DNA from: Chara braunii
Lineage: Eukaryota > Streptophyta > Charophyceae > Charales > Characeae
Direction: 5' to 3'
DNA length: 21,956 nucleotides
NCBI GenBank assembly: GCA_003427395.1
Contig: BFEA01000155.1
Coordinates: 1,264,826-1,286,781 of the forward strand
Shown: in pieces, positions 1 through 9,018 of the stretch
Position numbering within the stretch: the stretch's first letter is position 1
How the letters are laid out: each line of letters starts with the position of its first letter
Notes under the pieces: generated by a model
The model's input: only the letters and a program-made list of their open reading frames with translations
Databases searched by the model: none
Told to the model about the DNA's origin: nothing
Translations under genes and position numbers: made by a program

Positions 1-635
1 GCAAGGCTGCTATCTGGACACGGTGTGACTATTTGACTTGCAATGTGATGGTGTGATCTGGGTTTGTCATCTCGCTCTTGCTTATTTTCCTTGCACATGA
101 CACGGAAGTCAACCATAGCACAAAATTCCTCCCACAAGGTAGGAAGGTAAGGCCTAGAGAAAACCCCTCTCCTAAGATGTTTTACCTCCGAAGGCTCAGT
201 CACTGACTCGTAGTCAATCTCTACTGGAGAGACGTACCTCTTGGCTTTATCTACCAGGTCACCCCAACTAGAGTCATCTGTGAGAGGGAAGGGAACAGGA
301 GGCCTGGGGTAGTCGGTATAAAGCTTGGGCCCGAAGCTACGGACCAGTTTGGTGCCACTCTCATCAAGTTCCCTCTCCTTCTCCTCAAGGTACCTTGCTG
401 CTGCATTCCAAACTGAATCGAAGAAGTTAAAGGTTTCCTTACCTTTCTTCAAATAAATTCTCAGGTCATAAATGGTACTTCCTGCAAAACCAGTGAGAAC
501 AACGAAGATGGACAGATCTTCTTGTTTGAAGCCAACAGCACTGGCATATTGATACTGGACGGCATCTTCGAGGGCTATCTTGTTGAGACTGACCAGGACT
601 GACTCATTGACCAGGAATGGTCGAGTTATACTCAT
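1..635 (-). CDS. Exon of an unrecognised protein family, partial (runs off left edge)
   Basis: On the minus strand the frame is open from ATG at 635 to the window edge, about 211 codons. I do not recognise the family. The N-terminal part contains ALEDAVQYQYASAVGFKQED and then a hydrophobic stretch LSIFVVLTGFAG, followed by a charged segment (KKGKETFNFFDSVWNAAARY, EEKERELDE) and a Pro-rich linker (YPRPPVPFPL). A candidate 3' splice site (TTTCATTATCTACCTTAG) lies directly before CACATGAG, so the ATG could be internal to a longer spliced gene. The best evidence that this is real protein is the decayed paralogue at 4807-5500 on the plus strand. Over the first ~65 comparable residues the two are about 72% identical by my hand alignment, with similarity continuing to ...AMVDFR. 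Similarity stops there (about position 87), so an exon end at or near that point is likely, and the remaining open frame to position 1 may be intronic. Confidence 0.5.
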   Translation of the reverse strand, partial: MSITRPFLVNESVLVSLNKIALEDAVQYQYASAVGFKQEDLSIFVVLTGFAGSTIYDLRIYLKKGKETFNFFDSVWNAAARYLEEKERELDESGTKLVRSFGPKLYTDYPRPPVPFPLTDDSSWGDLVDKAKRYVSPVEIDYESVTEPSEVKHLRRGVFSRPYLPTLWEEFCAMVDFRVMCKENKQERDDKPRSHHHIASQIVTPCPDSSL

Positions 636-753
636 GTGCTAAGGTAGATAATGAAACTGATCTCAGTGTCTCCGGAAGGGAGCACCACCTGACCGACACC
701 GATCTCTAAGACAAACAGAAGCGAACAGAAGTGGCGACTGGTCTTGACTGAAG

Positions 754-792
754 TTTTTTTTTTTTTCTTTTTTTTTTCTTTTTTTTTTTTTT
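754..792. repeat. Poly(T) tract (poly-A on the minus strand)
   Basis: Thirty-nine nearly pure T positions broken by two C. On the minus strand this is an A-rich tail, which could be the 3' end of a retro-inserted sequence. I could not find convincing target-site duplications. The rest of 636-1417 holds only short overlapping frames without protein-like conservation. Confidence 0.7.
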
Positions 793-1417
793 GGAGAAAA
801 CAACCCGAGTGAATGCTAGGGGTGCTGATAAGAGCAGACACCACTAACATGCTCGGGGAGGATCCATCTATTGGTGGGGAGCAACACCTGCTGGAAATCG
901 GGTCCAGCATCCCTCAACATTTATAATCGGGTAATCTATAAGCAACCCGAATTCATGTTAACATGCCACGTGTCCGTCCCACTAAAGACATGTGTGGTCA
1001 ACTGAACCGACACGCAGACACACTCGATTACCTGATGAGCAACATTGATTGCCCTCAACCGAAGGGATTAACTGCTCAATGCCGTCAAAGTCAAATTCCC
1101 ACTCCGAAACCCTCATCGTCAACTAACAAGTCCTTGCGGCGCCATGAGGAGGAGAGGCATTCAGAATAGGAAGTACAATATAGCTTTCTCTGATGGCTGA
1201 ACATTGCTGAATCAACACGTCACTGAGTATTAACCCCCTGACGGAAAGACACCGAGGGACGTCACAGATCACCGAGTGACATCTGCTAGGCAGTAGAGTG
1301 GCCCGCAAAAGCCAAAAACACTCCAGTAACAGGGTAGGTAGGCAAAAAAGACAAAAAGGTAGTACCTTGGGAGGCAGAGGTAATATTTGAGAAGTCCAGT
1401 AGGCCGTCCGCAGCATA

Positions 1418-1771
1418 TCAGACTCCCTGCTCACAAACCTCCTCGGCGTTCCACGCGTACTTGGGTTGCACTCTGCTATGGGACTGGTCCAGTTGACGCT
1501 TAAACGGCAAAAGGAGGGGGTGCGCCAGTGGAGTTTCCAGTGTTCCACGCAGGCTTGGCACCCTGCTGTACAGCAAAGCACAATCGGGGGTTGTGCTCGT
1601 GGTAGCCATCGGGCTGGCCCAGGGACGCGAAAGTAGAGGGACTGGCGTGGTCTTTTCAACTGCGTGCCAAGTCTCCTCAAGTCGAGTTATGGGACAAATC
1701 TGACGACAGTCACGAGAAGGAAAAGAAAAGAGAAAAATAAAGAAAAGAAATAGAGAAACTGGAAGCGCCAT
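1418..1771 (-). CDS. Hypothetical small protein with a signal-peptide-like N-terminus (weak)
   Basis: A 117-codon minus-strand frame starts in a favourable context (AAAATGGCG). It opens with a strongly hydrophobic, Phe/Leu-rich segment (MALPVSLFLFFIFLFSF) followed by PSRDC, which looks like a secretory signal and cleavage region. The remaining ~95 residues show no domain I know. The underlying DNA seems to contain a degenerate duplication: the stretches around 1447-1550 and 1545-1660 share a GTTCCACGC start and a GGRCTGGYCCAG-like core, which would account for part of the open frame. The 5' end is T-rich DNA (about 1707-1760), which by itself yields Phe/Leu runs. This is a possible first exon or a chance frame; no neighbouring exon could be joined to it with confidence. 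Confidence 0.18.
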   Translation of the reverse strand: MALPVSLFLFFIFLFSFPSRDCRQICPITRLEETWHAVEKTTPVPLLSRPWASPMATTSTTPDCALLYSRVPSLRGTLETPLAHPLLLPFKRQLDQSHSRVQPKYAWNAEEVCEQGV

Positions 1772-2430
1772 TTTGATTCGCGTTTCGCTAGAACCGTAGC
1801 TTTAGTCCAGATAAATCTGATGGCTACTGTTGATAGTGGCGGTTTGCTTTTCACACAAAGTTTTATTTCTTTGTTTTAAAATTAAATTGTCTTTTCAAGC
1901 TCTGGTCATTTCTCGCGGCTTCGTAGGGAATGAACAGTTACTTCTGAAATTTTGAACTTCAAATGGGCGGCCTAGACTAGCTGACCATTTGTATTTCCAT
2001 TCTATAGCGGACACAATATGTTAGGCACTGCAGCGCGGACCCTCACAAGGGGGCGACCCGCGCCCGCTTCGGTAGGAGGCTTATCACCCCCCGTGGAAGG
2101 TCATAAGCCCCCTCCTTGCCATCGGACTCGGGTACCCATCAGGGGTAAGTCTGATGACCTCCTTTGAAGGGAGGAAGACGTCTGTCGGTATCCCATTATG
2201 GGACCACTGCGCGCTGAGTTTATAGTCTTTTCAAGCTAACTCAAAGGGACTGCAGGAGCTAATCGTGAATGGTCGCCCCCACTCTGTGACCTCTGAAATT
2301 TAGTCCTGGCTGACTTCTCAGTAGAATGCGTAAAAATATGACTATTTATATTTAATCTACTTAAATAAGGATCTTGATAATATTTCCATGTTCCCCGTTT
2401 AGTGCACCAGTAACCACGGGACCTCAAACT
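1772..2430. other. Non-coding stretch with clustered small inverted repeats (2040-2215)
   Basis: No supported gene. Positions 2040-2215 are GC-rich and carry several short hairpins: GGAGGCTTAT with ATAAGCCCCCTCC (about 2085-2116), CCTCC with GGGAGG (about 2158-2174), and TCCCAT with ATGGGA (about 2190-2203). They do not fold into a tRNA or 5S rRNA shape that I recognise. The rest is AT-rich and featureless. Confidence 0.35.
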
Positions 2431-2431
2431 T

Positions 2432-2440
2432 TATAAAAAG
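2432..2440 (+). promoter_or_regulatory. TATA box (TATAAAAAG)
   Basis: A canonical TATAAAAAG lies on the plus strand about 170 bp upstream of the long frame that begins at 2611. If functional, transcription would start near 2462-2470. It could be the promoter of that element or gene, or a chance AT-rich match. Confidence 0.35.
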
Positions 2441-2610
2441 GGAGGTTGTGGAGCATCTCGGCTATTGGTTAATGGGTGCGAGTACGGTCTCGCGCTATCG
2501 ATGCACTATTTCGTGCCGAGGGACCAAGACACTCATCTCTCAGCTATCTGAATTTAGCTGTTCAGCGCTTAGCACGCGTCATATTTTTTGAGAAAGCAGG
2601 TAGTAGCTGA

Positions 2611-3345
2611 TGGTTTTCAGACTTTAGTCATTGTAAAGGAATAGCTATAGCCTGTCGTAATGGGCTGCATGGATATAATCTGAAGTATCTCCAGTTCATC
2701 TGGAGGTGGGTGCAGGAAGCAGAAGAGGGACCTATGGTTACGGCTATCTTGGACTATAGCCGCTATAACCCGGAGGCAAAATTGAGGATAAACGTAGAAG
2801 GGGCTAAAGAGGAGGAAATGAGGGCGGACCCGAAGCTGCAGGCTGCGATCACTGAAGCCAAGAACCGGGCCAGAAGGCAAGGTAGGAGGGACGGCGTAAC
2901 AGCGGAGGTCTTGGTGACCGTCTCGTACCACGAAGTGGGGACCTCTACAGGAACCACGGATCGGAGCAGCAGCGCCAGGACCGAAACTCAGAGTCTGAGA
3001 GCGAGGCCAACGATTTAAACTCGGAGACTTAGTCCTGGCACGGGCTGGAACAGTGGCGATGAGACCACCCGCCCACCGGACCAGAGGACGCTGTGGAAGA
3101 CGGCCCAGAGGCCAGTTCGCAACGACAATGAGTTTGAGGCTGCGAGGCAGTTACGATCATGGGAGAGAGAGAAACACGCAGAGCGAGAGACACACACAGG
3201 AAAAGAGAGAAGGCAGATCATGAAAAGTTGCTCAGGGGTGTGTTGTTCTTTGATGACTTCCCGTTTTTTTTGTGACCAGTGCCGCTTACTAATGGGTACG
3301 CACGAGAGCGGGGGCTCAACATCATCATCTTTGCTTTGGCATGAT
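2611..3345 (+). pseudogene. Protein-like reading frame interrupted once by TAA (gene or retroelement remnant)
   Basis: One plus-strand frame stays open from 2611 to 3345 except for a single TAA at 3016-3018: 135 codons before it and 109 after it. Both halves look like soluble, charged protein. The first contains LQFIWRWVQEAEEGPM, ILDYSRYNPEAKLRINVEGA and a helical Lys/Arg/Glu-rich stretch; the second contains NEFEAARQLRSWEREKHAER and an ETHTGKERR tail. I recognise no domain and no zinc knuckle or protease motif. The simplest reading is one ancestral coding unit with a premature stop, or an exon with a natural stop followed by residual open sequence. It sits downstream of a TATA box, compatible with a stand-alone transcription unit or a gag-like retroelement fragment. 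Function is unknown. Confidence 0.28.
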
Positions 3346-3882
3346 TAACGTTGTTTTACGATTGATTGCTCAACGCAATCTCAATGGGACGGAACCCCCT
3401 TAGTCTACGAGAAAGTGGAGAGAGAGAGGGGCAGACGCTCGAGCAACGACCATTTGCGAACTGTAGAAGTCAGGCGCTCATTTGAGTTGGGACCGAGAAG
3501 GCAAGCAGAGCAAGTTTCGTGAGTACGGTGGTTGACGTCAACTTGTTCTTTCTCGCGGAACTACCTCGTTTCGTCAGCGCCTGATCACTTATCTTGGCCA
3601 TTACTCTCGATCTGGGCATTATTACTAGTGGCATGCTGGGTACCGACAGTCAAGCGAGGGCAAATGCGTAAAGCGAGGTGTTAGCTGCACGAATGAACAC
3701 CTGACGTCAGTTCAAGGTGGGAGGTCTGAGCTAGAAAGAGATTGTACAGCTGTTACGAGATGACGGGGATAAACCATGAGACAAGTGAAAACACGAGAAG
3801 AGAGAGGAGTCAGATTTCCATGAGGTGACAAATGACGATTCAGTTGACATCATCTCCTAGGTCGAGATCAACATTGTAAGCG
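3346..3882. other. Intergenic stretch, nothing recognised
   Basis: Mixed-composition DNA with no frame or RNA signature that I can support. It contains short purine runs (gagagagagg near 3420) only. Confidence 0.5.
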
Positions 3883-3915
3883 GAAACGACAGTCTTAGCA
3901 AAAGACTGTCGTTTC
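3883..3915. repeat. Perfect hairpin, 14-bp stem and 5-nt loop
   Basis: GAAACGACAGTCTT at 3883-3896 pairs perfectly with AAGACTGTCGTTTC at 3902-3915 around the loop AGCAA. No T-run follows, so it does not read as a polymerase III terminator. It may be the remnant of a foldback element. Confidence 0.8.
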
Positions 3916-4230
3916 GACTACAGGCCAATTATTGTGAGCCCTCTTCAACCAACATAAGTAGTCTATCATTGTTGGTGAGTTTGGATGAGTCTCCAAACCT
4001 CTGACTAATGAAGACTTTCTTGCATACTTCCTAGTCTCCCGCTCAATGGTCATTGCAATGGGACTTTGCAGAGAAGAAAGAAAGACCTTGGGAAGTGATA
4101 ATAGTATCATTATACACTGGTGATCCCCTGCACTCTCTGTCATGATAAAACCGATGGTTGTGAAATCAGAGTGTTTGAGAAGATAGAAGACCATACAAAG
4201 AAAACGAGGGATGTTGCAGTTGGGGAAGAA

Positions 4231-4350
4231 AAAAGCAGACACGGGTTCATAGCGTTCGAAAAAAGCAGACACGGGTTCATAGCGTTCGAAAAAAGCAGAC
4301 ACGGGTTCATAGCGTTCGAAAAAAGCAGACACGGGTTCATAGCGTTCGCA
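4231..4350. repeat. Four perfect 30-bp tandem units
   Basis: Four consecutive 30-bp units begin at 4231, 4261, 4291 and 4321, each starting AAAAGCAGACACGGG and ending in TTCATAGCGTTCG plus AA. They are identical except that the last unit ends CA instead of AA. Because 30 is a multiple of three and the unit lacks stops in several frames, it creates long artefactual frames on both strands; on the plus strand it would encode EKSRHGFIAF repeats. Perfect identity indicates recent amplification. It is not a CRISPR: there are no spacers. Confidence 0.95.
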
Positions 4351-4806
4351 TTTTACATTCTTGCGTCCGATGAGAAGCCACACAGCACTTTCTCATCGCT
4401 TGAAACTGTTCAGAGAGCGAATGAAGTGATCAGTGCTTAGCGGGGTTAGGTTGGTGTGGAGCGTACCTCTGGATCCTCTCCAAAGATCCTCTGAGCAGAC
4501 AGGTTCAACTCATAGCAAATATCTTTACATTTGGCAGCACCATTAGCTGCAGACAGCAAGCGGCTCTTTGCACACAGTATCACCGTTAGCATCAGTCTGG
4601 ACATAACCGTTGTCGGAGCTCAACTCCGGGTATCCTCTCGTGAGCTCAGTCCGGTTCTTCCTGGCAGTTTCAGAGTGAGCTATCCCATATCTTTACAACA
4701 GATCGGCAATCAAAGTCAATCATTACACAGTCTCTATCAATCTGTTTCCAGATCAGCCTAAATTAGACAGTGTACTTATCAAACATTCGGAGTAGCTTCA
4801 GTACAC

Positions 4807-5500
4807 ATGCGTACAGTTCATTCATTTCCGGATGGCGAGTCAGTGATGATCAATCTCAACCAGATCGCACTCAAGGATGCTTTCCAGTACCAATATGTCA
4901 GTGCAGTTGGTTTCAGACAAGAAGATCTGTCAATCTTCGTTGTCCTCACCAGGTTTGCGGAATGCGCCATTCATGACCTGAGGCTCTATGTGAAAAAGGG
5001 CAAGGAAACTCATACGCATTTTGATTCGGTCTGAATTTCAGCAGCCAAATACCTTGAGAGGAGAGAGAGAGAGCTTGATGATAGTAGCATTGAAGTTGAT
5101 CCGTACCCTTGGTCCCAAGCTCTACAAAGATTACCCTAGGCCTCCAGTTCCTTTCCTCCTGACAGATGGCTCTTACTAGGGTGACTTGGTGGATCTGGTC
5201 AAGAGGTATATCTCATCTGCAGAGATTGACTACGAGGCAATGACTGAACGCTCAAAGTATCGACATCTCAGACGAGGGATCTTCTCCAAGCCTTATCTTC
5301 CTACCTTGTGACAGGAGTTACGTGCCATGCTCGACTTCCGTATATTTGGTCTTGGGTGGACATGTTCAAAACTTGCGGGCTACAGGTGGCTCTATATGTC
5401 TCTAGACCACAATCTCAAGAAGTACACAGACGTGGCTCAAGGCACAAGAAACACACAGTCAAATGAGAGATTGAGGATGGGAATTGAGAGGGATGAGTGA
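4807..5500 (+). pseudogene. Decayed, inverted paralogue of the 1-635 gene
   Basis: The plus-strand translation matches the minus-strand exon at 1-635. It starts at CACATG and reads ESVMINLNQIALKDAFQYQY, AVGFRQEDLSIFVVLT and KKGKETHTHFDSV, then continues through a one-base insertion (between about 5080 and 5120) to GPKLYKDYPRPPVPF, KRYISSAEIDYEAMTE and HLRRGIFSKPYLPTL. There are three stops before the conserved DFR: TGA 5032-5034, TAG 5177-5179 and TGA 5309-5311. Each falls where the intact copy has TGG (Trp). After DFR it stays open for 55 codons to TGA 5498-5500; that part does not resemble the other copy, and a +1 frame continues to TGA 5622-5624. This is clearly broken, and the original function is unknown. 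Confidence 0.75.
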
Positions 5501-5640
5501 GGACTCTCGACGAGTGCTGGCCATGTCTTTTCATCTGTACTTTCAGAGATTATACGAGTTCTCACCTTCCATCATTTATCTTCTCTTTGCCTTGAGTCGG
5601 TCAGTCCTGATTCGCTTGCATTGACCTTGCCTGAGATTAT

Positions 5641-6150
5641 TGCTTTCTGCTGATCTTGTCACAGTTCTCAAATTCATAAATTGGCAAAACTTGATAGATG
5701 CATGGTATACTTGTAATTTTTCAATTCATTATTGACATGATTATTGCTGTTCCGAATCAAAATAAAAGATTCCAAAGACCAGCGAAGACCGCAATTGAAG
5801 GGTCTCACTCGAAGCCGGACGCACACAACAAGAAGGGATTCACATTAATTAATTTCATTTATTTATTGCAACAACTATTTAAAATCCTGCGTGACAGCCT
5901 GTTGACTTTCTGGTCGCCAGAACTGGCCTGACTGGGAAAAGTGCAACAGCGGCCTAAAAGCAACACGCGAAGAGGCACTACTCCAATATGTCAAGTGGAG
6001 AGGGGAAGGGATCACCCTCATTTGCTAGTGTGCAGCTTGGAGGCACGCCGCTGGAGCGACTGCCCAATTGAGGCATCACTGGGTGGAGGAAGAAGACGGG
6101 CCTTGACATCCACGTAGAGGAAGGGGGAAGGAGGAGGAGGAGGAAGAGGA
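5641..6150. other. AT-rich intergenic stretch
   Basis: No supported gene. An AATAAA at about 5762 on the plus strand could be the fossil polyadenylation signal of the pseudogene at 4807-5500, but no poly(A) tail follows it. The right part becomes purine-rich (gaggaggagg near 6130-6150) and leads into the dispersed repeat. Confidence 0.4.
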
Positions 6151-6169
6151 AGAACACGAACGAGAATAG

Positions 6170-6440
6170 TGAAGAAGGAGCTTACCTTGGCTATGGCGGT
6201 CTGCATCTTCATCTTTTGGTTAGCGCTGCACCTGGAAGGCCCAAAAGGGCGTGATCTTTGGAGGGAAGACTCCAAGGGTGGAACGTGGCATGGCGGCCAT
6301 TGTAGGAGAGACATTGAAGCTTTGCGTTGCCCTTTGAACATCGGAGCTCGGATCCGATGATCCGCCATAGCCACCAACGATTAGAGTGACCAGCAATAAG
6401 GAGGAGATTTGGACATTGATTCCGGTTCATTCTTTCATCG
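6170..6440 (-). repeat. Partial, divergent copy of the ~1 kb dispersed repeat (copy 1)
   Basis: This matches the distal ~300 bp of the repeats at 10898-11860 and 16812-17915. Shared features on the minus strand are a donor-like junction (CCATAGCCAAG then GTAAGCTCC, around 6177-6195) and GATGAAGATG just upstream. It also has the outer inverted motif (GGCTATGGCGG at 6189-6199 and TCCGCCATAGCC at 6361-6372 on the plus strand) and a distal CATTGATTCYGGTTC block near 6413-6427. It is the most diverged of the three copies. Confidence 0.6.
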
Positions 6441-7224
6441 TTATTGTTAGTGTTGTTATAAGATGTTGGGAAAAAACAAAAAAGATGTTGGGGGAGTTGC
6501 TGGGGGATGACGATGGTGAAGAGATGAGGGGGGATTGGCATTGGTTCTTGCTGGTGTTTGTTTTCTTCTTCTTCCATCTTCATTTCTTCTTCCTCCTATT
6601 TCTCTCTCCAATTTGTTACATTTCACTCGCAACTGAAAGGACCCCAGACATATGTAATGAACCCAGTCAGGAGAGAAACTCGTCAAGTGTCGAAATACAA
6701 AATGTCTCAGCGCTGATCAATTCTCCAATAATCATGAAATGCAATCTGAAGTACAATGTCCCGTAACCATAGGACCGAGCTGAGATGAGGGAGATAAGAC
6801 TTGAGAGGATGGAATAGAAAGTATCCATCAATAGCATCGAAGATAGATCTCCCTCACAACCCACTCCTCCTTCGGGCATCTCCCCTCGTCCACATCAGCA
6901 AACAGTAGCCCACAGACGAGCTTGACAAGATCCAATCACAGCAAAGTGCCACGTAGGCACAAATCTCTCATGAAGACGTCACAGCAGCGCGCAATGTCGA
7001 CAGCATCATCACAGGTAAACTTCCTCTCTCTCTCACACACAACCAATCTCCCTCCTTGTCGATTCCCCAATCTGAGTCGAAGACAGTGTGGCAAGCACCA
7101 CATCAGCAATGCCGAAGATAGTGCAGCAAGCGCCAGGTCAGCAATCAAGTATACAGCTGGCTCTGAAAGCAGAGAGGTGCCAGCACACAATGCAGCAGTC
7201 TCGCGTCGTCGTCAGACAATGCCA

Positions 7225-7265
7225 GCGTCAAGCCAGCGTCCAGCCAGCATCAAGCCAGCGTTGAG
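7225..7265 (+). repeat. Short tandem repeat, ~10-11 bp CCAGCGTCAAG-type units
   Basis: About four imperfect units (ccagcgtcaag, ccagcgtc, cagccagcatc, aagccagcgt) in a CAGC-rich stretch. The surrounding 6922-7323 frame is open but low in complexity (Ser/Arg/Ala-rich), and I do not accept it as a gene. A nearby inverted pair, CAGAGGCTGG (about 7302) and CCAGCCTCTG (about 7340), frames its end. Confidence 0.5.
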
Positions 7266-7545
7266 CAGCAAGTGCAAGGGCAAGACTGAAATTTCGACCC
7301 ACAGAGGCTGGGTCAATAAGTAATGTTGATGGAATTAACCAGCCTCTGGTCTCCCAGGTACGAAGGCTCAGATTGACTCACAGCTGATGGCCTCTATCGC
7401 ATACAGTTGCAGACCTCCACTTGGACCAGATTCTGCCTGGATACCTGCATACAGCCAAGTGTGTGTGTCTGATCGGTAGCCTTGACTGGGTCCGTGCAGA
7501 CTTTGACTCGTGAGCCTCAAAGTTCCGAGTCACAGTTGACTTCAG

Positions 7546-7706
7546 TCAACTGTCAGGTGCCGGGCCTGTGAAGCCTCGTTTCAGGGGCCTTGTTTCGCAC
7601 AGTCGGATGCAGGCCCTTGCTGAGGCCGAACTGTCGCCTGTGGGTGGCCCCATGTCCGACGACATTAGCATAATTGAGCGGGTTATTGCACAGAGCACAA
7701 ACATAC

Positions 7707-7739
<33 letters not shown>
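7546..7739 (+). other. Possible 3' end of a retro-inserted sequence with A28 tail
   Basis: A frame reading through KPRFRGLVSHSRMQALAEAE and SDDISIIERVIAQSTNIQF runs directly into 28 A residues (7712-7739). An open frame ending in a pure A tail is typical of a truncated LINE or a processed copy, but there is no stop before the tail, no reverse-transcriptase motif, and no clear target-site duplication. Read upstream, the same frame meets a TGA near 7512. Confidence 0.25.
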
Positions 7740-7740
<1 letters not shown>

Positions 7741-8269
7741 ATAATCCATACCGGAGGGGCCCTCACATCATATCCTGGAGGATAAGGACAGCAGCACAAA
7801 TGGAATTGGCCCTGCAGCTGCAGTCTGACAAAAGAGATGACGTCAGTTGAGCAGGTCGCATGCATATAACACCCCTACCTACCAAGCTCATGTGGATGAA
7901 TGGTACACAGTGAAATTCACACACATCTGACTGTTAGTACACAAGATGATAAGCTTGAATACTGAGAAAAACAGCGAGGAAAAACAAAAAAAAAAAGAAC
8001 TGAAAAAAGGGCGTGCATAATATGCAAGGCTCGCAAGCAGACAACTATCCTGGTGGGTGGGCTCCACCTTTGGCGAATATATCTTCAAACAGGACTGCCC
8101 AGCAAACCGTACGAGGGGCTGTGACAAACTGTTTCGTCGGAGTTTCACCAACCAACTCGTTAGGAGATTGAACATATAATATATACATAGCCATCACAGG
8201 AGGGTGCTTATATCACCTCCTTGTACAGCACCCTCAGGTAGGGTGTTTCTTCTTTTTTTCCTTTTTCCT
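7741..8269. other. Intergenic stretch, nothing recognised
   Basis: No supported gene or RNA. The content is mixed, with A-rich patches near 7985-8010 and a pyrimidine run at 8248-8280 that borders the polypurine belt. Confidence 0.45.
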
Positions 8270-8337
8270 TTTTTTTTTTTCACCATACAACTATAGAGCC
8301 TCTTAAAACACAAATCAAGTGTGCACATTGGACACTG

Positions 8338-8858
8338 GGATGGAGAGGGGAGCGAGAAGGGGGAGAGGGGGAAAGCTGGGTGGGAGAGGAGAACACGTTG
8401 CAAAGAAAAACGAGAACCGCAAAGTAAACAAAGGAAGGACCAAAAAAAGAGAGGGAAAAAAAAAAGAAACAACCTTGAAGAAAGAAAAAACGAGGACAAC
8501 AGAGAAAAGAAAAGGGAGGGAAAAAAAAACAAGAAAGAGAGAAAAAAAGAGGGACAAGATTGCAATTGCCCTTGGCAACGGCAATGTTGAATTCCAATCA
8601 TTGTTAGGAAAGAAACAAAAAGAGTACAGAAAGGGAGAAGCAGCAACAGTAGACAAAGCAGCAGCAGTGCAGGAGTAACAAGAGGAGGAGGAGGAGGAGG
8701 AGGAGGAGGAGGAGGAGGAGCAAAACCAGAAATATCAGCAGTAGTTCCTCAAGTAAGAAGCACGGAGGAGACAGAGAAAAGGAGGAGCAAGAGCAGAAAT
8801 GGCACCAGGAATAACAAGCGCATGGAGGAGGAGGAGGAGGAATCCAGCCTTGTTTCTT
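8338..8858 (+). repeat. Polypurine belt with (GGA)n microsatellite at 8682-8720
   Basis: About 500 bp of the plus strand are strongly purine-dominated (GA, GGA and A runs), including 13 uninterrupted GGA/GAG units at 8682-8720 and a shorter block near 8825-8840. All the frames here are low-complexity Lys/Glu/Arg or Phe/Leu runs and are not genes. The belt lies just downstream of the inferred 3' end of the minus-strand RBBP5 gene. Such mirror-like purine tracts can form triplex DNA. Confidence 0.8.
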
Positions 8859-8921
8859 GAGAAAAAAGGGGTACAAGACCCTTGCCATTAGTGTACTTTT
8901 ACACTGAAGTTGAAATCTTCA

Positions 8922-8927
8922 TTTATT
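8922..8927 (-). terminator. Polyadenylation signal AATAAA for the RBBP5-like gene
   Basis: On the minus strand AATAAA (TTTATT on the plus strand) lies about 90 nt past the TGA of the inferred terminal exon, a normal 3'-UTR distance. Only position supports it. Confidence 0.4.
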
Positions 8928-9018
8928 GATCGACATGGAGAGCGGGAGCGGCACACTCATCATCAGCTAATCACAGGGCACTACAGAAAAGCTAACTTAC
9001 CATAATGACCTGCAAATT

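Noticed and set aside
4231-4350. CRISPR-like array
   Set aside because: The 30-bp units are contiguous with no spacers, and the setting is eukaryotic; it is a plain tandem repeat.
6922-7323. 133-codon plus frame rich in Ser/Arg/Ala
   Set aside because: It is built on CAGC/CATCAGCAA word repeats with no domain and no splice or promoter context.
8194-8888. Several overlapping frames on both strands
   Set aside because: All derive from the polypurine belt and encode only Lys/Glu/Arg or Phe/Leu/Ser low-complexity runs.
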